In this document: positions 51,822-60,854 of the stretch, in pieces | Layout: the number at the start of each line of letters is the position of its first letter | Position numbering within the stretch: the stretch's first letter is position 1 | Translations under genes and position numbers: made by a program | Source of the DNA: Arthrobacter sp. SPG23 | GTDB lineage: Bacteria > Actinomycetota > Actinomycetes > Actinomycetales > Micrococcaceae | Length of the DNA: 64,000 bases | Direction: 5' to 3' | NCBI RefSeq assembly: GCF_000876655.1 | Contig: NZ_JYCN01000011.1 | Location: forward strand, 29,425 to 93,424 | The notes under the pieces: model-generated | Database searches by the model: none | What the model saw: the letters and a program-made list of their open reading frames with translations, nothing else | What the model was told of the DNA's origin: nothing

Positions 51822-52524
51822 GGACGGTTCAGTTCCGGTTGCCTCCCTGGTGGACGTCATAGCCGCCCTCCGGGAGCACTGCCCCTGGATGGGGGCGCTG
51901 ACGCACGAGTCGCTGGTGGAGTACCTCCTCGAGGAGGCCTTTGAGGTGGCCGAAACAATCGAAACCGGCGCTGATGAAGCGGAGCTCCGCGGGGAGCTGG
52001 GCGATGTCCTGCTCCAGGTGGTGTTGCACGCCCGCCTCGCAGAGGAACGCGGGAGTTTCGGGTTCGACGACGTCGTCCGCGGCCTCACGGCGAAAATGAT
52101 CCGCCGGAACCCGCACGTGTTCCGGCCGGACGGCTCGCTGCAGGACACCTTTCCGGCCAGCGTGGACGAGATCGTCCGGAAATGGGACTCCATCAAGCGG
52201 GCCGAGAAACCGGAACGCGGTGATCCCTTCGAGGGAATTCCGCGGGATCTTCCGGCCCTCGCCCGGGCCCAAAAGTCCCTGGACCGGGCGGCAAGGGCGG
52301 GGTTTCGACGGGCTCAACCACCGGTGGTTGAGGAAGTCCGCCCGGTGGCTGGGCTTGTCGAAACCATGGACTCCGAACAGCAGTTCGGCGATCTCCTCTT
52401 CGAGCTCGTCGCCGCCGCCCGCACCAGCGGTTTCGACGCCGAACGCGCCCTCCGCGGGGCAGTCAGGCGGTACCAGGACAGCCACCGCCCTACTCACCCT
52501 GACCTGCCCCGGACGGGATCATGA
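51784..52524 (+). CDS. mazG: MazG-family nucleoside triphosphate pyrophosphohydrolase with in-frame repeat insertion
   Basis: 246 residues from a TTG at 51784 with AAGGAAG 6 nt upstream, inside add. The first MazG domain is complete: LREHCPWMGALTHESLVEYL, EEAFEVAETIE, ELGDVLLQVVLHARLAEE (metal-binding Glu/Asp) and KMIRRNPHVF. The second is short: QQFGDLLFELVAAARTSGFDAERAL. Between them, about residues 173-194, the sequence is coded by a 65-bp palindromic repeat (52301-52365). MazG enzymes hydrolyse canonical or damaged dNTPs. The insertion lies in a linker, so the protein may still work. Confidence 0.85.
   Translation: MSTSTTPTPTLPKDGSVPVASLVDVIAALREHCPWMGALTHESLVEYLLEEAFEVAETIETGADEAELRGELGDVLLQVVLHARLAEERGSFGFDDVVRGLTAKMIRRNPHVFRPDGSLQDTFPASVDEIVRKWDSIKRAEKPERGDPFEGIPRDLPALARAQKSLDRAARAGFRRAQPPVVEEVRPVAGLVETMDSEQQFGDLLFELVAAARTSGFDAERALRGAVRRYQDSHRPTHPDLPRTGS
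52301..52365. repeat. REP-like palindrome inserted inside mazG
   Basis: Left arm GGTTTCGACGGGCTCAACCA (52301-52320) and right arm GGTGGCTGGGCTTGTCGAAA (52344-52363) are near-complementary, with a further TGGTTGAGG copy of the arm in between. It resembles the element at 19357-19400 (TTGAGCC ... CCGAAA). It is read through in frame by mazG. Confidence 0.8.
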
Positions 52525-52576
52525 CGTCCGGTGCCGGATAGGTTTCCGTAACGTGCACCACTCTCGACTACGCTAG

Positions 52577-53926
<1,350 letters not shown>

Positions 53927-53931
53927 CATCC

Positions 53932-53990
53932 ACAGAAACAGCTGACCGGTGGCTATGGTTGAAGACCATGGCCACCGGTTCTGTTTTTGG
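53932..53990 (+). terminator. rho-independent terminator of eno
   Basis: ACCGGTGGC (53945-53953) pairs with GCCACCGGT (53971-53979), extended by ATGGT/ACCAT around the loop TGAAG, then TCTGTTTTTGG. The best U-tract terminator in the window. Confidence 0.92.
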
Positions 53991-54010
53991 TCAGTTTTTG
54001 AAGGAGTGAC

Positions 54011-54733
54011 ATGGCCACCCGACGTCCCAAGGTTCCCCGGGCTACGCCCGCGGTGCGTCAGTCCAAGGATTCCGACGACGGCGCTGAAGTCATCCGCGCG
54101 GATTTCGGAGCGACGCGGCACGTTCCCGCTGACGGTGAAACCAAAACGCCCGTCGCGGCCGGAAGCGTGAAGCGCGGGCCCGCTGTACCCGGAAGAGGCA
54201 CGACCACTGCCGAACGGCTGGGGGCTTCCGTGAAGGCCGGGGTTGCCGCAGGCAGGCAGGCCGCCGGCCGGCCGGCTGGCGGCCAAGCCGCGGCGAAGCC
54301 CGCCGGTGCTGCGGCGAAGGGCGGGGCCGATCACCAGGATCCGGTACCTGCAAAGGCTTTTTCCGGCCGGATGCTGGCCCTGGCCGTCGTCATGATTGCC
54401 ATCACCATCATGCTGGCACCCACCGTCAAGATCTTTATCGACAAAAAGGCCGAAATCGCCGCTCTGGAGGCCGATATCGCAGCGCGGAAAGCGGAGCAGG
54501 AGGGCCTGAAACTCCAGGTCTCCCGCTGGCAGGACCCAAACTACGTGAAGCAGCAGGCCCGCGACCGCATTAACATGGTTATGCCGGGAGAAACCGGCTA
54601 CTGGGTGTTTGGCAGCGATCTGCCGGCCGGGACCGCCAGTGGCCAGGCCGGTACAGGAACAGCAGAGGACCCGGCCAACCTGCCATGGGTGGACTCGCTT
54701 TGGGAGTCCATCAGGCGCTCGGCAACAGACTAG
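54011..54733 (+). CDS. septum formation initiator family protein (DivIC/FtsB-like)
   Basis: 240 residues, ATG with AAGGAG 5 nt upstream. A long, basic, disordered N terminus (1-115, with an AAGRQAAGRPAGGQAAAKPA-type region) leads to one membrane helix (MLALAVVMIAITIMLAPTV), a coiled coil (EIAALEADIAARKAEQEGLK) and the FtsB/DivIC motif WQDPNYVKQQARDRINMVMPGE. Single-pass divisome protein that works with FtsL and FtsQ. Its place after eno and before DUF501 and ppx is the usual actinobacterial order. Confidence 0.9.
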   Translation: MATRRPKVPRATPAVRQSKDSDDGAEVIRADFGATRHVPADGETKTPVAAGSVKRGPAVPGRGTTTAERLGASVKAGVAAGRQAAGRPAGGQAAAKPAGAAAKGGADHQDPVPAKAFSGRMLALAVVMIAITIMLAPTVKIFIDKKAEIAALEADIAARKAEQEGLKLQVSRWQDPNYVKQQARDRINMVMPGETGYWVFGSDLPAGTASGQAGTGTAEDPANLPWVDSLWESIRRSATD

Positions 54734-54860
54734 AGGCGGTGCCCTCCGCCGGCTTTCCCACGGGTCAGCCTTAAAGGGCAGGAAGGCGGCCGCGCCAGTG
54801 GACCAGAATGCAGTAGGCGACAACGCCATGGGCGGGCGCCCTGTTAAGGAATCATCGACT

Positions 54861-55547
54861 GTGCCCGCGTACAGCCACCCCTCCGCCCGGGACCTGGACG
54901 TCCTGAGCCGCCAGTTGGGGCGGCCCGTGCGCGATGTCGTGGAAATCCCTGCCCGCTGCATCTGCGGCAACCCCCTGGTCGCGGCGACGTCACCGCGGCT
55001 CAGCAATGGAACGCCGTTCCCCACCACGTTTTACCTGACCCACCCGGTCATCACGTCGGCAGTGTCCCGGCTCGAGGCCGCCGGCCTGATGAACCGGATG
55101 AACGAACGCCTCGCCGAGGATTCCAGTCTGGCCGCGGACTACCGGGCAGCCCATGATGCCTACCTTGTTTCCCGCGCGGAGATCGGCGAGCGGTCCGGCA
55201 TTGGCGCCGTGCCCGAGATTGACGGTATTTCCGCCGGAGGGATGCCCACCCGGGTGAAATGCCTCCACGTCCTGGTGGGCCATTCCCTCGCAGCCGGTCC
55301 CGGAGTCAATCCGCTCGGCGACGAGGCCGTTGCCGCCATCAGCGAATGGTGGACGGCGGACCGCTGCTACTGCGACGGCGCCTGGGATACCGGCGGGGAG
55401 GCGCCCTCCCGGGACCTCAGCCGCCACGGGCCGCAGGGCCTTCCCGCCATCGTGGGCCGTCCGGCGCCCGTCCGCAAGACCCAGCGGCACGCTGATAGCA
55501 ACCACGCTGAAGAGAACGCCGAAAACTCCCCGGAGGCCGCCCAGTGA
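54861..55547 (+). CDS. DUF501 family protein
   Basis: 228 residues from the GTG at 54861 (AAGGA 10 nt upstream); in-frame alternatives are ATG 54828 and GTG 54798. DUF501 segments: LSRQLGRPVRDVVEIPARC, NGTPFPTTFYLTHPVITSAVSRLEA-type region, VKCLHVLVGHSLAAGPGVNPLGDEA and a final WWTADRCYC. Four conserved cysteines and a His suggest metal binding. Function unknown; nearly always located between divIC and ppx in Actinobacteria. The ppx start overlaps its stop. Confidence 0.85.
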   Translation: MPAYSHPSARDLDVLSRQLGRPVRDVVEIPARCICGNPLVAATSPRLSNGTPFPTTFYLTHPVITSAVSRLEAAGLMNRMNERLAEDSSLAADYRAAHDAYLVSRAEIGERSGIGAVPEIDGISAGGMPTRVKCLHVLVGHSLAAGPGVNPLGDEAVAAISEWWTADRCYCDGAWDTGGEAPSRDLSRHGPQGLPAIVGRPAPVRKTQRHADSNHAEENAENSPEAAQ

Positions 55548-56491
55548 CCAGAGTTGCCGCCATAGATTGCGGAACCAATTCAATCCGGCTCCTGATCGCC
55601 GACGTGGACGGAACCGGGAACAGCCCAAAGCTGACCGACGTCGTGCGCGAAATGCGTGTGGTCCGCCTGGGCCAGGGCGTGGACGCAACCGGTGAACTGG
55701 CGCAGGAAGCCCTGGACCGCACCTTCGCCGCCACGTCCGACTACGCGGCGCTGATCCGCGAACACGGGGCCGGGAAGGTCCGCTTCGTTGCCACGTCCGC
55801 CACGCGCGACGCCAGCAACCGTAAGGTCTTTGTGGACGGCATCCGCGAGATCCTTGGCGTGGAGCCCGAAGTGATCACCGGCGACGAAGAGGCCGCCCTT
55901 TCCTTCGCCGGCGCCAGCAGTGTCCTCCCGTCCCGCGGCACCGACCCCGTGCTGGTGGTGGACCTCGGCGGCGGAAGCACCGAATTCGTGCTCGGCGACG
56001 CCGGCGGCGTCATCGCTGCCAAATCCGTGGACGTCGGCTGTGTCCGGATGACGGAACGCCACCTTCGCAACGACCCGCCGTCGCCGGAGCAGATCGCCGC
56101 AGCGGAGGCCGACGTCGACGCCGCCATCGCCGAGGCGGGACGGGCCGTTCCGCTGGAGCGCAGCACCGCCGTCGTCGGGGTAGCGGGTTCCGTCACCACC
56201 ATTACCGCCCATGCGCTGCGGCTGCCGGAATACTCGCCCGCGGCGATCCACGGAGCCGAGCTTCCGCTGGGCACGTTCGGCGAGGCATGCACGGACCTCC
56301 TCGGGATGTCCAAGGCCGAACGGGCGGAACTTCCGTACATGCACCCGGGCCGGGTGGATGTCATCGGCGCCGGCGGACTGGTTTGGCGCCGTGTCCTGGA
56401 ACGCCTGGCGGAGGTAACGGAGGGAAGGATCACTTCGGCTGTCGCCAGCGAACACGATATTCTCGACGGAATTGCCCTGAGTATCAGTTAG
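55544..56491 (+). CDS. ppx: Ppx/GppA exopolyphosphatase family protein
   Basis: 315 residues; GTG overlaps the DUF501 stop (GTGA). Actin-like ATPase fold: VAAIDCGTNSIRLLIAD at the N terminus, then VATSATRDASNR, the Glu in VITGDEEAALSF, VVDLGGGSTEFVLG, and VGVAGSVTTITAHAL. Short form of about 310 residues lacking the C-terminal domain of E. coli Ppx, like Mycobacterium and Corynebacterium enzymes. Hydrolyses polyphosphate or pppGpp. A hairpin terminator follows. Confidence 0.92.
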   Translation: MTRVAAIDCGTNSIRLLIADVDGTGNSPKLTDVVREMRVVRLGQGVDATGELAQEALDRTFAATSDYAALIREHGAGKVRFVATSATRDASNRKVFVDGIREILGVEPEVITGDEEAALSFAGASSVLPSRGTDPVLVVDLGGGSTEFVLGDAGGVIAAKSVDVGCVRMTERHLRNDPPSPEQIAAAEADVDAAIAEAGRAVPLERSTAVVGVAGSVTTITAHALRLPEYSPAAIHGAELPLGTFGEACTDLLGMSKAERAELPYMHPGRVDVIGAGGLVWRRVLERLAEVTEGRITSAVASEHDILDGIALSIS

Positions 56492-56525
56492 TGCGTTGGC
56501 ATCAGCTAACGACTTCGCATCAGCC

Positions 56526-56547
56526 GGGGTCCGCATCAGCGGACCCC
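56526..56547 (+). terminator. hairpin after ppx
   Basis: GGGGTCCGC (56526-56534) pairs perfectly with GCGGACCCC (56539-56547) around ATCA. The motif GCATCAGC or GCATCAG occurs three times in this gap. Confidence 0.7.
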
Positions 56548-56620
56548 CGTCCCGCCAATGCCACGCGACCGGAGCCTGCCTCCATGCTGCGCCATCACCT
56601 GTAACGCCGATTGGACCCGA

Positions 56621-58001
56621 ATGACCAGAGCAACAACCCGCTGGGGCCGGATGGCCTCCGCTGTGACTGCAATTGCCCTGGCCGCAGGTAGCTTGGCAAC
56701 GTCGCTGATTGCGGCGCCGGAAGCCCGCGCGGACGCGTGGCGGGACAAGCAGTACTGGCTGGCAGAGTCCGGCATCACCAAAGCGTGGGACGTTTCCAAG
56801 GGCGCCAACGTCAAGGTCGCCGTCATCGACAGCGGCGTGGATGCCAAGCACCCCGATTTGAAGGGCGCAGTCGTCGGCGGAAGCGATGCCTCCGGGGCCG
56901 GCAGCGCGGACGGCCAGAAGAGCATCGGCTCGAAGCCGGAGCACGGCACCCTGGTGGCAACCATGCTGGCCGGCCGCGGCCACCAGCCGCCGAAGTCCAC
57001 GGCCACCCCCACCCCCCGGCGCCACGCCGGCGCCGGGCCCGGACGGAATAGTGGGCGTCGCCCCCGAAGCGCAGATCCTGTCGGTGTCCACCTGGCTTGG
57101 CTCCCCGAACCCCGGCGGCAAGACCGACCAGGAACAGATCCCGGCCGCCGTCCGCTGGGCCGTGGATAACGGCGCGCGGGTGATCAACATTTCGCTGGGC
57201 AGTACCTCACCGGAATGGCCGCAGAGCTGGGACGCCGCGTTCCTCTACGCCGAACAAAAAGACGTGGTCATCGTTGCCGCGGCCGGCAACCGCGTGGGCG
57301 GCAACGTGCAGGTGGGGGCGCCGGCAACGATTCCCGGCGTCCTGACGGTGGCCGGCCTGGACCGCACGGGCGCCGCCAGCGTCGATTCGTCGTCCCAGGG
57401 CATCAGCATTGGCGTGGCCGCACCTGCCGAAGACCTGATCGGCGGCATGCCCGGGGACGGCTATGCAGAATGGGCCGGAACATCCGGCGCCACCCCGATC
57501 GTGTCCGGGGTGGCAGCGCTGATCCGCTCGAAGTGGCCCGAAATGACAGCCAGCCAGGTCATCAACAGAATCGTTACGACGGCCAAGGATGCCGGGGCTC
57601 CGGGCAAGGACCCCATCTACGGCTTTGGCGTGCTGAACGCGGAGGCGGCGTTGAAGGACGACGTGCCCGAAACGAAGGTAAATCCCTTGGGCACCGTCGC
57701 CGAATGGATCCGGATCCACCGTCGTGGCGAGTCCGCTGCAACCACCCCCGCGGCAGAACCCGGCAACAGCCCCACGAGTGCGCCCGCCACGCTGCCCGCC
57801 GCCACGATACCGGTGGCTGAAGCTCCGTCCCAGCTGGACAGTGCGGTTCCAGCCATGGTTGTCATCGGTTTCGGAATGCTCTTCCTGGCCATCATCGGCG
57901 GCGCCGGATATCAGCTGCGACGAGCGTCCAGGAACTCCGGGAACCTGCGCGACGAGCCCGAGACCGGGGTGCTGGACAAGGTGGACTCGAACGGAACCTG
58001 A
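56621..58001 (+). pseudogene. S8 serine protease (mycosin-like), split by a +1 frameshift
   Basis: Two frames together make one protease. Frame one (ATG 56621) has a signal peptide ending APEARADA, the catalytic Asp in VAVIDSGVDAKHPDLKG and His in EHGTLVATMLAG. Frame two takes over near 57017 with GIVGVAPEAQILSVSTWLG, VIVAAAGNRVGG (oxyanion Asn region), and the catalytic Ser in WAGTSGATPIVSGVAALI, then a C-terminal membrane helix and basic tail, as in mycosins. Removing one C from the run of six at 57012-57017 joins the frames into a 459-residue protein with no other defect. Either a real mutation, a phase-variable tract or a sequencing error. Mycosins process type VII secretion components; no such genes are nearby. 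Confidence 0.85.
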
Positions 58002-58018
58002 CGGGGGACGAATTAGTT

Positions 58019-58048
58019 AGTGAAGATTTTCACAAACTACGGTATTCT
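58019..58048 (+). promoter_or_regulatory. ndh promoter with CRP/GlxR-type site
   Basis: -10 TATTCT (58043-58048) ends 6 nt before the ATG at 58055. The palindrome AGTGA-AGATTT-TCACA (58019-58034) matches the CRP/GlxR consensus TGTGA-N6-TCACA at 9 of 10 positions, centred near -28, where binding would block RNA polymerase. Confidence 0.65.
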
Positions 58049-58054
58049 TGAACC

Positions 58055-59524
58055 ATGGCAACAACCCCACAGCTCCAGGACCGTCCCAGGGTACTCGTCG
58101 TCGGCGGCGGGTACGTCGGCCTGTACGTAGCCCTCAAACTGCAGAACAAGATCGCGAATGCCGGTGGCATCGTCACTGTCGTTGATCCGCTGCCCTACAT
58201 GACTTACCAGCCCTTCCTGCCGGAAGTTGCCGGCGGAAACATTGAGGCGCGCCACGCTGTCGTCTCGCACCGTCAGCACCTGAAGCAGACGGAACTCATC
58301 CAGGGCCGGGTCACCTCGATCGACCACGCCAACCGGACCGCCGTGGTTGCGCCGTCCGACGGCGGCCCCAACTTTGAGGTGCCGTACTTCGACGTCGTAC
58401 TGGCCGCCGGTGCCATCACCCGCACCTTCCCCATCAAGGGCCTGGCGGACAAGGGCATCGGCCTGAAGACCATCGAGGAAGCCGTTGCGCTGCGCAACAA
58501 GGTCCTCGAGCGGATCGAAGCCGGTTCCACCATCACCGATCCCGCCGAGCGCGCCCGCGCCCTCACCTTCGTGGTGGTTGGCGGCGGCTTCGCCGGCATC
58601 GAGTGCATCACCGAGATGGAAGACCTCGCCCGTGCGGCGGTCAGGAACAACCCCCGCGTCAAGCAGGAGGAAGTCCGCTTCGTCCTGGTGGAAGCCATGG
58701 GCCGCATCATGCCCGAGGTCACCGCCAAGCAGGCCGACTGGGTCGTGGAGCACCTGCGCAGCCGCGGCATCGAAGTCCTGCTGAACACCTCGCTGGACAA
58801 CGCTGAGGGCTCCCTGAAGCTCATCAACCTGCCGGACAAGACCCCCGCCCAGGAATTCGAAGCGGACACCCTCGTCTGGACTGCCGGCGTGCAGGCCAAC
58901 CCGATGGTCCGCTCCACCGACTTCCCGCTGGAGCCGCGCGGCCGCGTCCGCGTTCTTCCGGACCTGCGTATCGCCGGTGACGAAGGCATCATCGAGAACG
59001 CCTGGGCTGCCGGCGACATTGCCGCCGTCCCGGACCTCACGGGCAGCGGCCTGCCGGACGGTACCTGCGTACCGAACGCGCAGCACGCCCTTCGCCAGGC
59101 CAAGCGCCTCGCGAAGAACCTGTGGGCCTCCCGTTGGGACAAGGAACTCAAGGATTACAAGCACAAGAACCTGGGCGCCGTTGCCGGCTTCGGCGAATGG
59201 AAGGGTGTTGCCAACATCAACCTCCTGGGCCGGATCGGACTCAAGGGCCCCTTGGCCTGGCTTGCCCACCGCGGCTACCACGGCATGGCCATGCCCACCT
59301 TCGAGCGCAAGTTCCGGGTGATCATCAACTGGATCATCAGCTTCTTCGCAGGCCGCGACACCACCCAGCTTTTGGACCTGGACAACCCGCGCGGAGCTTT
59401 CGTCGCTGCGGCCACTCCCGCTCCTAAGCCGGCCGCGGCTCCCGTTGCTCCGGCGGCTGACAAGCCTGCCGAGTCCGGCAGCAACAGCCAGCAGAAGCAG
59501 ACTGTTTCGGCCGACACCAAGTAG
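58055..59524 (+). CDS. ndh: type II NADH dehydrogenase
   Basis: 489 residues. Two dinucleotide folds: VLVVGGGYVGLYVALKLQNK (about 10-29, FAD) and FVVVGGGFAGIECITEMEDL (about 173-192, NADH). Other marks are TYQPFLPEVAGGNIEARH, VLAAGAITRTFPI, AWAAGDIAAVPDL and QHALRQAKRLAKNLWA; a C-terminal amphipathic helix (FRVIINWIISFFAGRD) anchors it to the membrane. Ends in an Ala/Pro/Lys tail. Oxidises NADH with menaquinone without pumping protons. Probably leaderless and under CRP/GlxR control; a strong terminator follows. Confidence 0.93.
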   Translation: MATTPQLQDRPRVLVVGGGYVGLYVALKLQNKIANAGGIVTVVDPLPYMTYQPFLPEVAGGNIEARHAVVSHRQHLKQTELIQGRVTSIDHANRTAVVAPSDGGPNFEVPYFDVVLAAGAITRTFPIKGLADKGIGLKTIEEAVALRNKVLERIEAGSTITDPAERARALTFVVVGGGFAGIECITEMEDLARAAVRNNPRVKQEEVRFVLVEAMGRIMPEVTAKQADWVVEHLRSRGIEVLLNTSLDNAEGSLKLINLPDKTPAQEFEADTLVWTAGVQANPMVRSTDFPLEPRGRVRVLPDLRIAGDEGIIENAWAAGDIAAVPDLTGSGLPDGTCVPNAQHALRQAKRLAKNLWASRWDKELKDYKHKNLGAVAGFGEWKGVANINLLGRIGLKGPLAWLAHRGYHGMAMPTFERKFRVIINWIISFFAGRDTTQLLDLDNPRGAFVAAATPAPKPAAAPVAPAADKPAESGSNSQQKQTVSADTK

Positions 59525-59537
59525 CCACCGGCGCCGT

Positions 59538-59580
59538 CAACGGCGGCCGTTCCCCCGGGGAACGGCCGCCGTTGTTGTTT
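59538..59580 (+). terminator. terminator of ndh
   Basis: CAACGGCGGCCGTTCCCC (59538-59555) pairs with GGGGAACGGCCGCCGTTG (59557-59574), followed by TTGTTTAAT. The T-run also contributes TTTAAT (59578-59583), a possible -10 for the next gene. Confidence 0.9.
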
Positions 59581-59589
59581 AATGGCCCA

Positions 59590-60534
59590 ATGACTGGTGA
59601 AAAGGACATCCGGACCCTTCTGGCATTAACCCACCCCGTCCTGCGCCAAGGGGAGTATGTGTACGTCCTGTGGCCCTACGGCAGGCCGCTGGTTCCAGGC
59701 ATCGAAGCCGCCGTCCGGGAAGCGGAAGGGCTGACTGTGGTGCTGCCCCGGGACGAGGCTGACAGGCTGGCGCTCCGCTACGACTTTGTTGCCGCCTGGA
59801 TCACGCTTCAGGTGCATTCGTCGCTCGAGGCCATCGGGCTGACCGCTGCAGTCAGTGCGGCACTCACCGATGCCCGGATCAGCTGCAACGTCCTCGCGGG
59901 ATTCCACCACGACCATCTCCTGATCCCGGTGGCGGACGCGGACCGCGCCCTGGAAATACTGCATGAACTGGCCGCAGCAAGCACCGACAAGCCCGCTCCC
60001 CAACTCATCCTGCGCAACGAACAGCCGGCGGACAGGCCGGCCATCGTGGAGCTCACGGCGGCGGCCTTCTCAGTGTCGCCGGTAACCGGGCTTCCCGTGG
60101 ACGGTGAACCAGCGGAAGTGGGGTTGTTGAAACAGCTGTTCGACTGTGAGGAGTACCTGCCGGAGTTCAGCATCGTCGCAGAACAGAACGGCGAAGTGGT
60201 GGGCCACGTCATCAGCACGCGGGGCTGGGTGGGCGACCTCGGGCTGCTGGGGCTGGGCCCGATTGGTGTGGTGCCTCGGTTGCAACGCCACGGCATCGGC
60301 TCGGCACTTATCCAGGAAACCGTCTCCCGTGCCAACGCTGCGGGGGAGAGGGGCATCGCCCTGCTGGGCAGACCGGACTACTACTCCCGTTTCGGCTTTG
60401 TGCCGTCAGTTTCCCTGGGTATCGAACCGCCCCAGGCCGAATGTGGGGACGCCTTCCAGTTCCTCCCGCTCGCGGTCTGGCCGGGCGGCATCCACGGCAC
60501 GTTCCGGTATGCCGGGCCCTTTGAAAGGCTCTGA
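59590..60534 (+). CDS. ACT-domain and GNAT acetyltransferase fusion protein
   Basis: 314 residues from the ATG at 59590, 6 nt after TTTAAT. Residues 1-130 resemble the ACT_7 type of small-molecule-binding domain (EYVYVLWPYGRPLV ... WITLQVHSSLEAIGLTAAVSAAL ... CNVLAGFHHDHLLIPVADADRAL). Residues 140-314 are a GNAT N-acetyltransferase (EQPADRPAIVELTAAAF, VGHVISTRGW, LGLGPIGVVPRLQRHGIGSAL with the acetyl-CoA loop, and LLGRPDYYSRFGF). The ACT part could sense an amino acid that the GNAT part acetylates; substrate unknown. Confidence 0.82.
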   Translation: MTGEKDIRTLLALTHPVLRQGEYVYVLWPYGRPLVPGIEAAVREAEGLTVVLPRDEADRLALRYDFVAAWITLQVHSSLEAIGLTAAVSAALTDARISCNVLAGFHHDHLLIPVADADRALEILHELAAASTDKPAPQLILRNEQPADRPAIVELTAAAFSVSPVTGLPVDGEPAEVGLLKQLFDCEEYLPEFSIVAEQNGEVVGHVISTRGWVGDLGLLGLGPIGVVPRLQRHGIGSALIQETVSRANAAGERGIALLGRPDYYSRFGFVPSVSLGIEPPQAECGDAFQFLPLAVWPGGIHGTFRYAGPFERL

Positions 60535-60554
60535 CGGGATACCATTGACCGGGC

Positions 60555-60628
60555 GCCCCAGTAGCCCAATTGGCAGAGGCAGCGGACTTAAAATCCGCGT
60601 GTTGTGGGTTCGAGTCCCACCTGGGGTA
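60555..60628 (+). tRNA. tRNA-Leu (anticodon UAA), short variable loop
   Basis: Cloverleaf of 74 nt. Acceptor GCCCCAG (60555-60561) with CTGGGGT (60621-60627; the end pair is G-U), A at position 73. Anticodon stem GCGGA/TCCGC around CTTAAAA, anticodon TAA at 60589-60591. T arm GTGGG-TTCGAGT-CCCAC. The variable loop is only 5 nt (60599-60603), although leucine tRNAs normally carry a long variable arm. No CCA is encoded. Reads the rare UUA codon. Confidence 0.92.
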
Positions 60629-60739
60629 CTTCCCTCCATTTGCTGTGCCGTGCTTCATTGTGCCCGCTTCCGGCCTGCTGCTTCACCATTTCCGCGCCTC
60701 CGCGCCGTGGTGTCCCATATGCAACGACTGTTATAAGGA

Positions 60740-60755
60740 TGTGATCATAGTCACT
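60740..60755 (+). promoter_or_regulatory. CRP/GlxR-type site before the amino-acid binding protein gene
   Basis: TGTGA-TCATAG-TCACT matches TGTGA-N6-TCACA at 9 of 10 positions. A possible promoter follows (TTATGT 60755-60760, 17 nt, TAGCTT 60778-60783), which would place the site near -42, an activating position. Confidence 0.6.
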
Positions 60756-60854
60756 TATGTTCGCGGAGAAATTGCACTAGCTTGAAGTTAAATCAGGAAC
60801 ACCTGGTAATTCGCATCAAAGGCCGTTCGCACCTTTCGATCGAGGAGACTCTTA

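Noticed and set aside
49809..52196. Long minus-strand open frame (795 codons) opposite the second DedA gene, add and mazG
   Set aside because: Same reason: it mirrors three recognised plus-strand genes, and its translation shows no domain.
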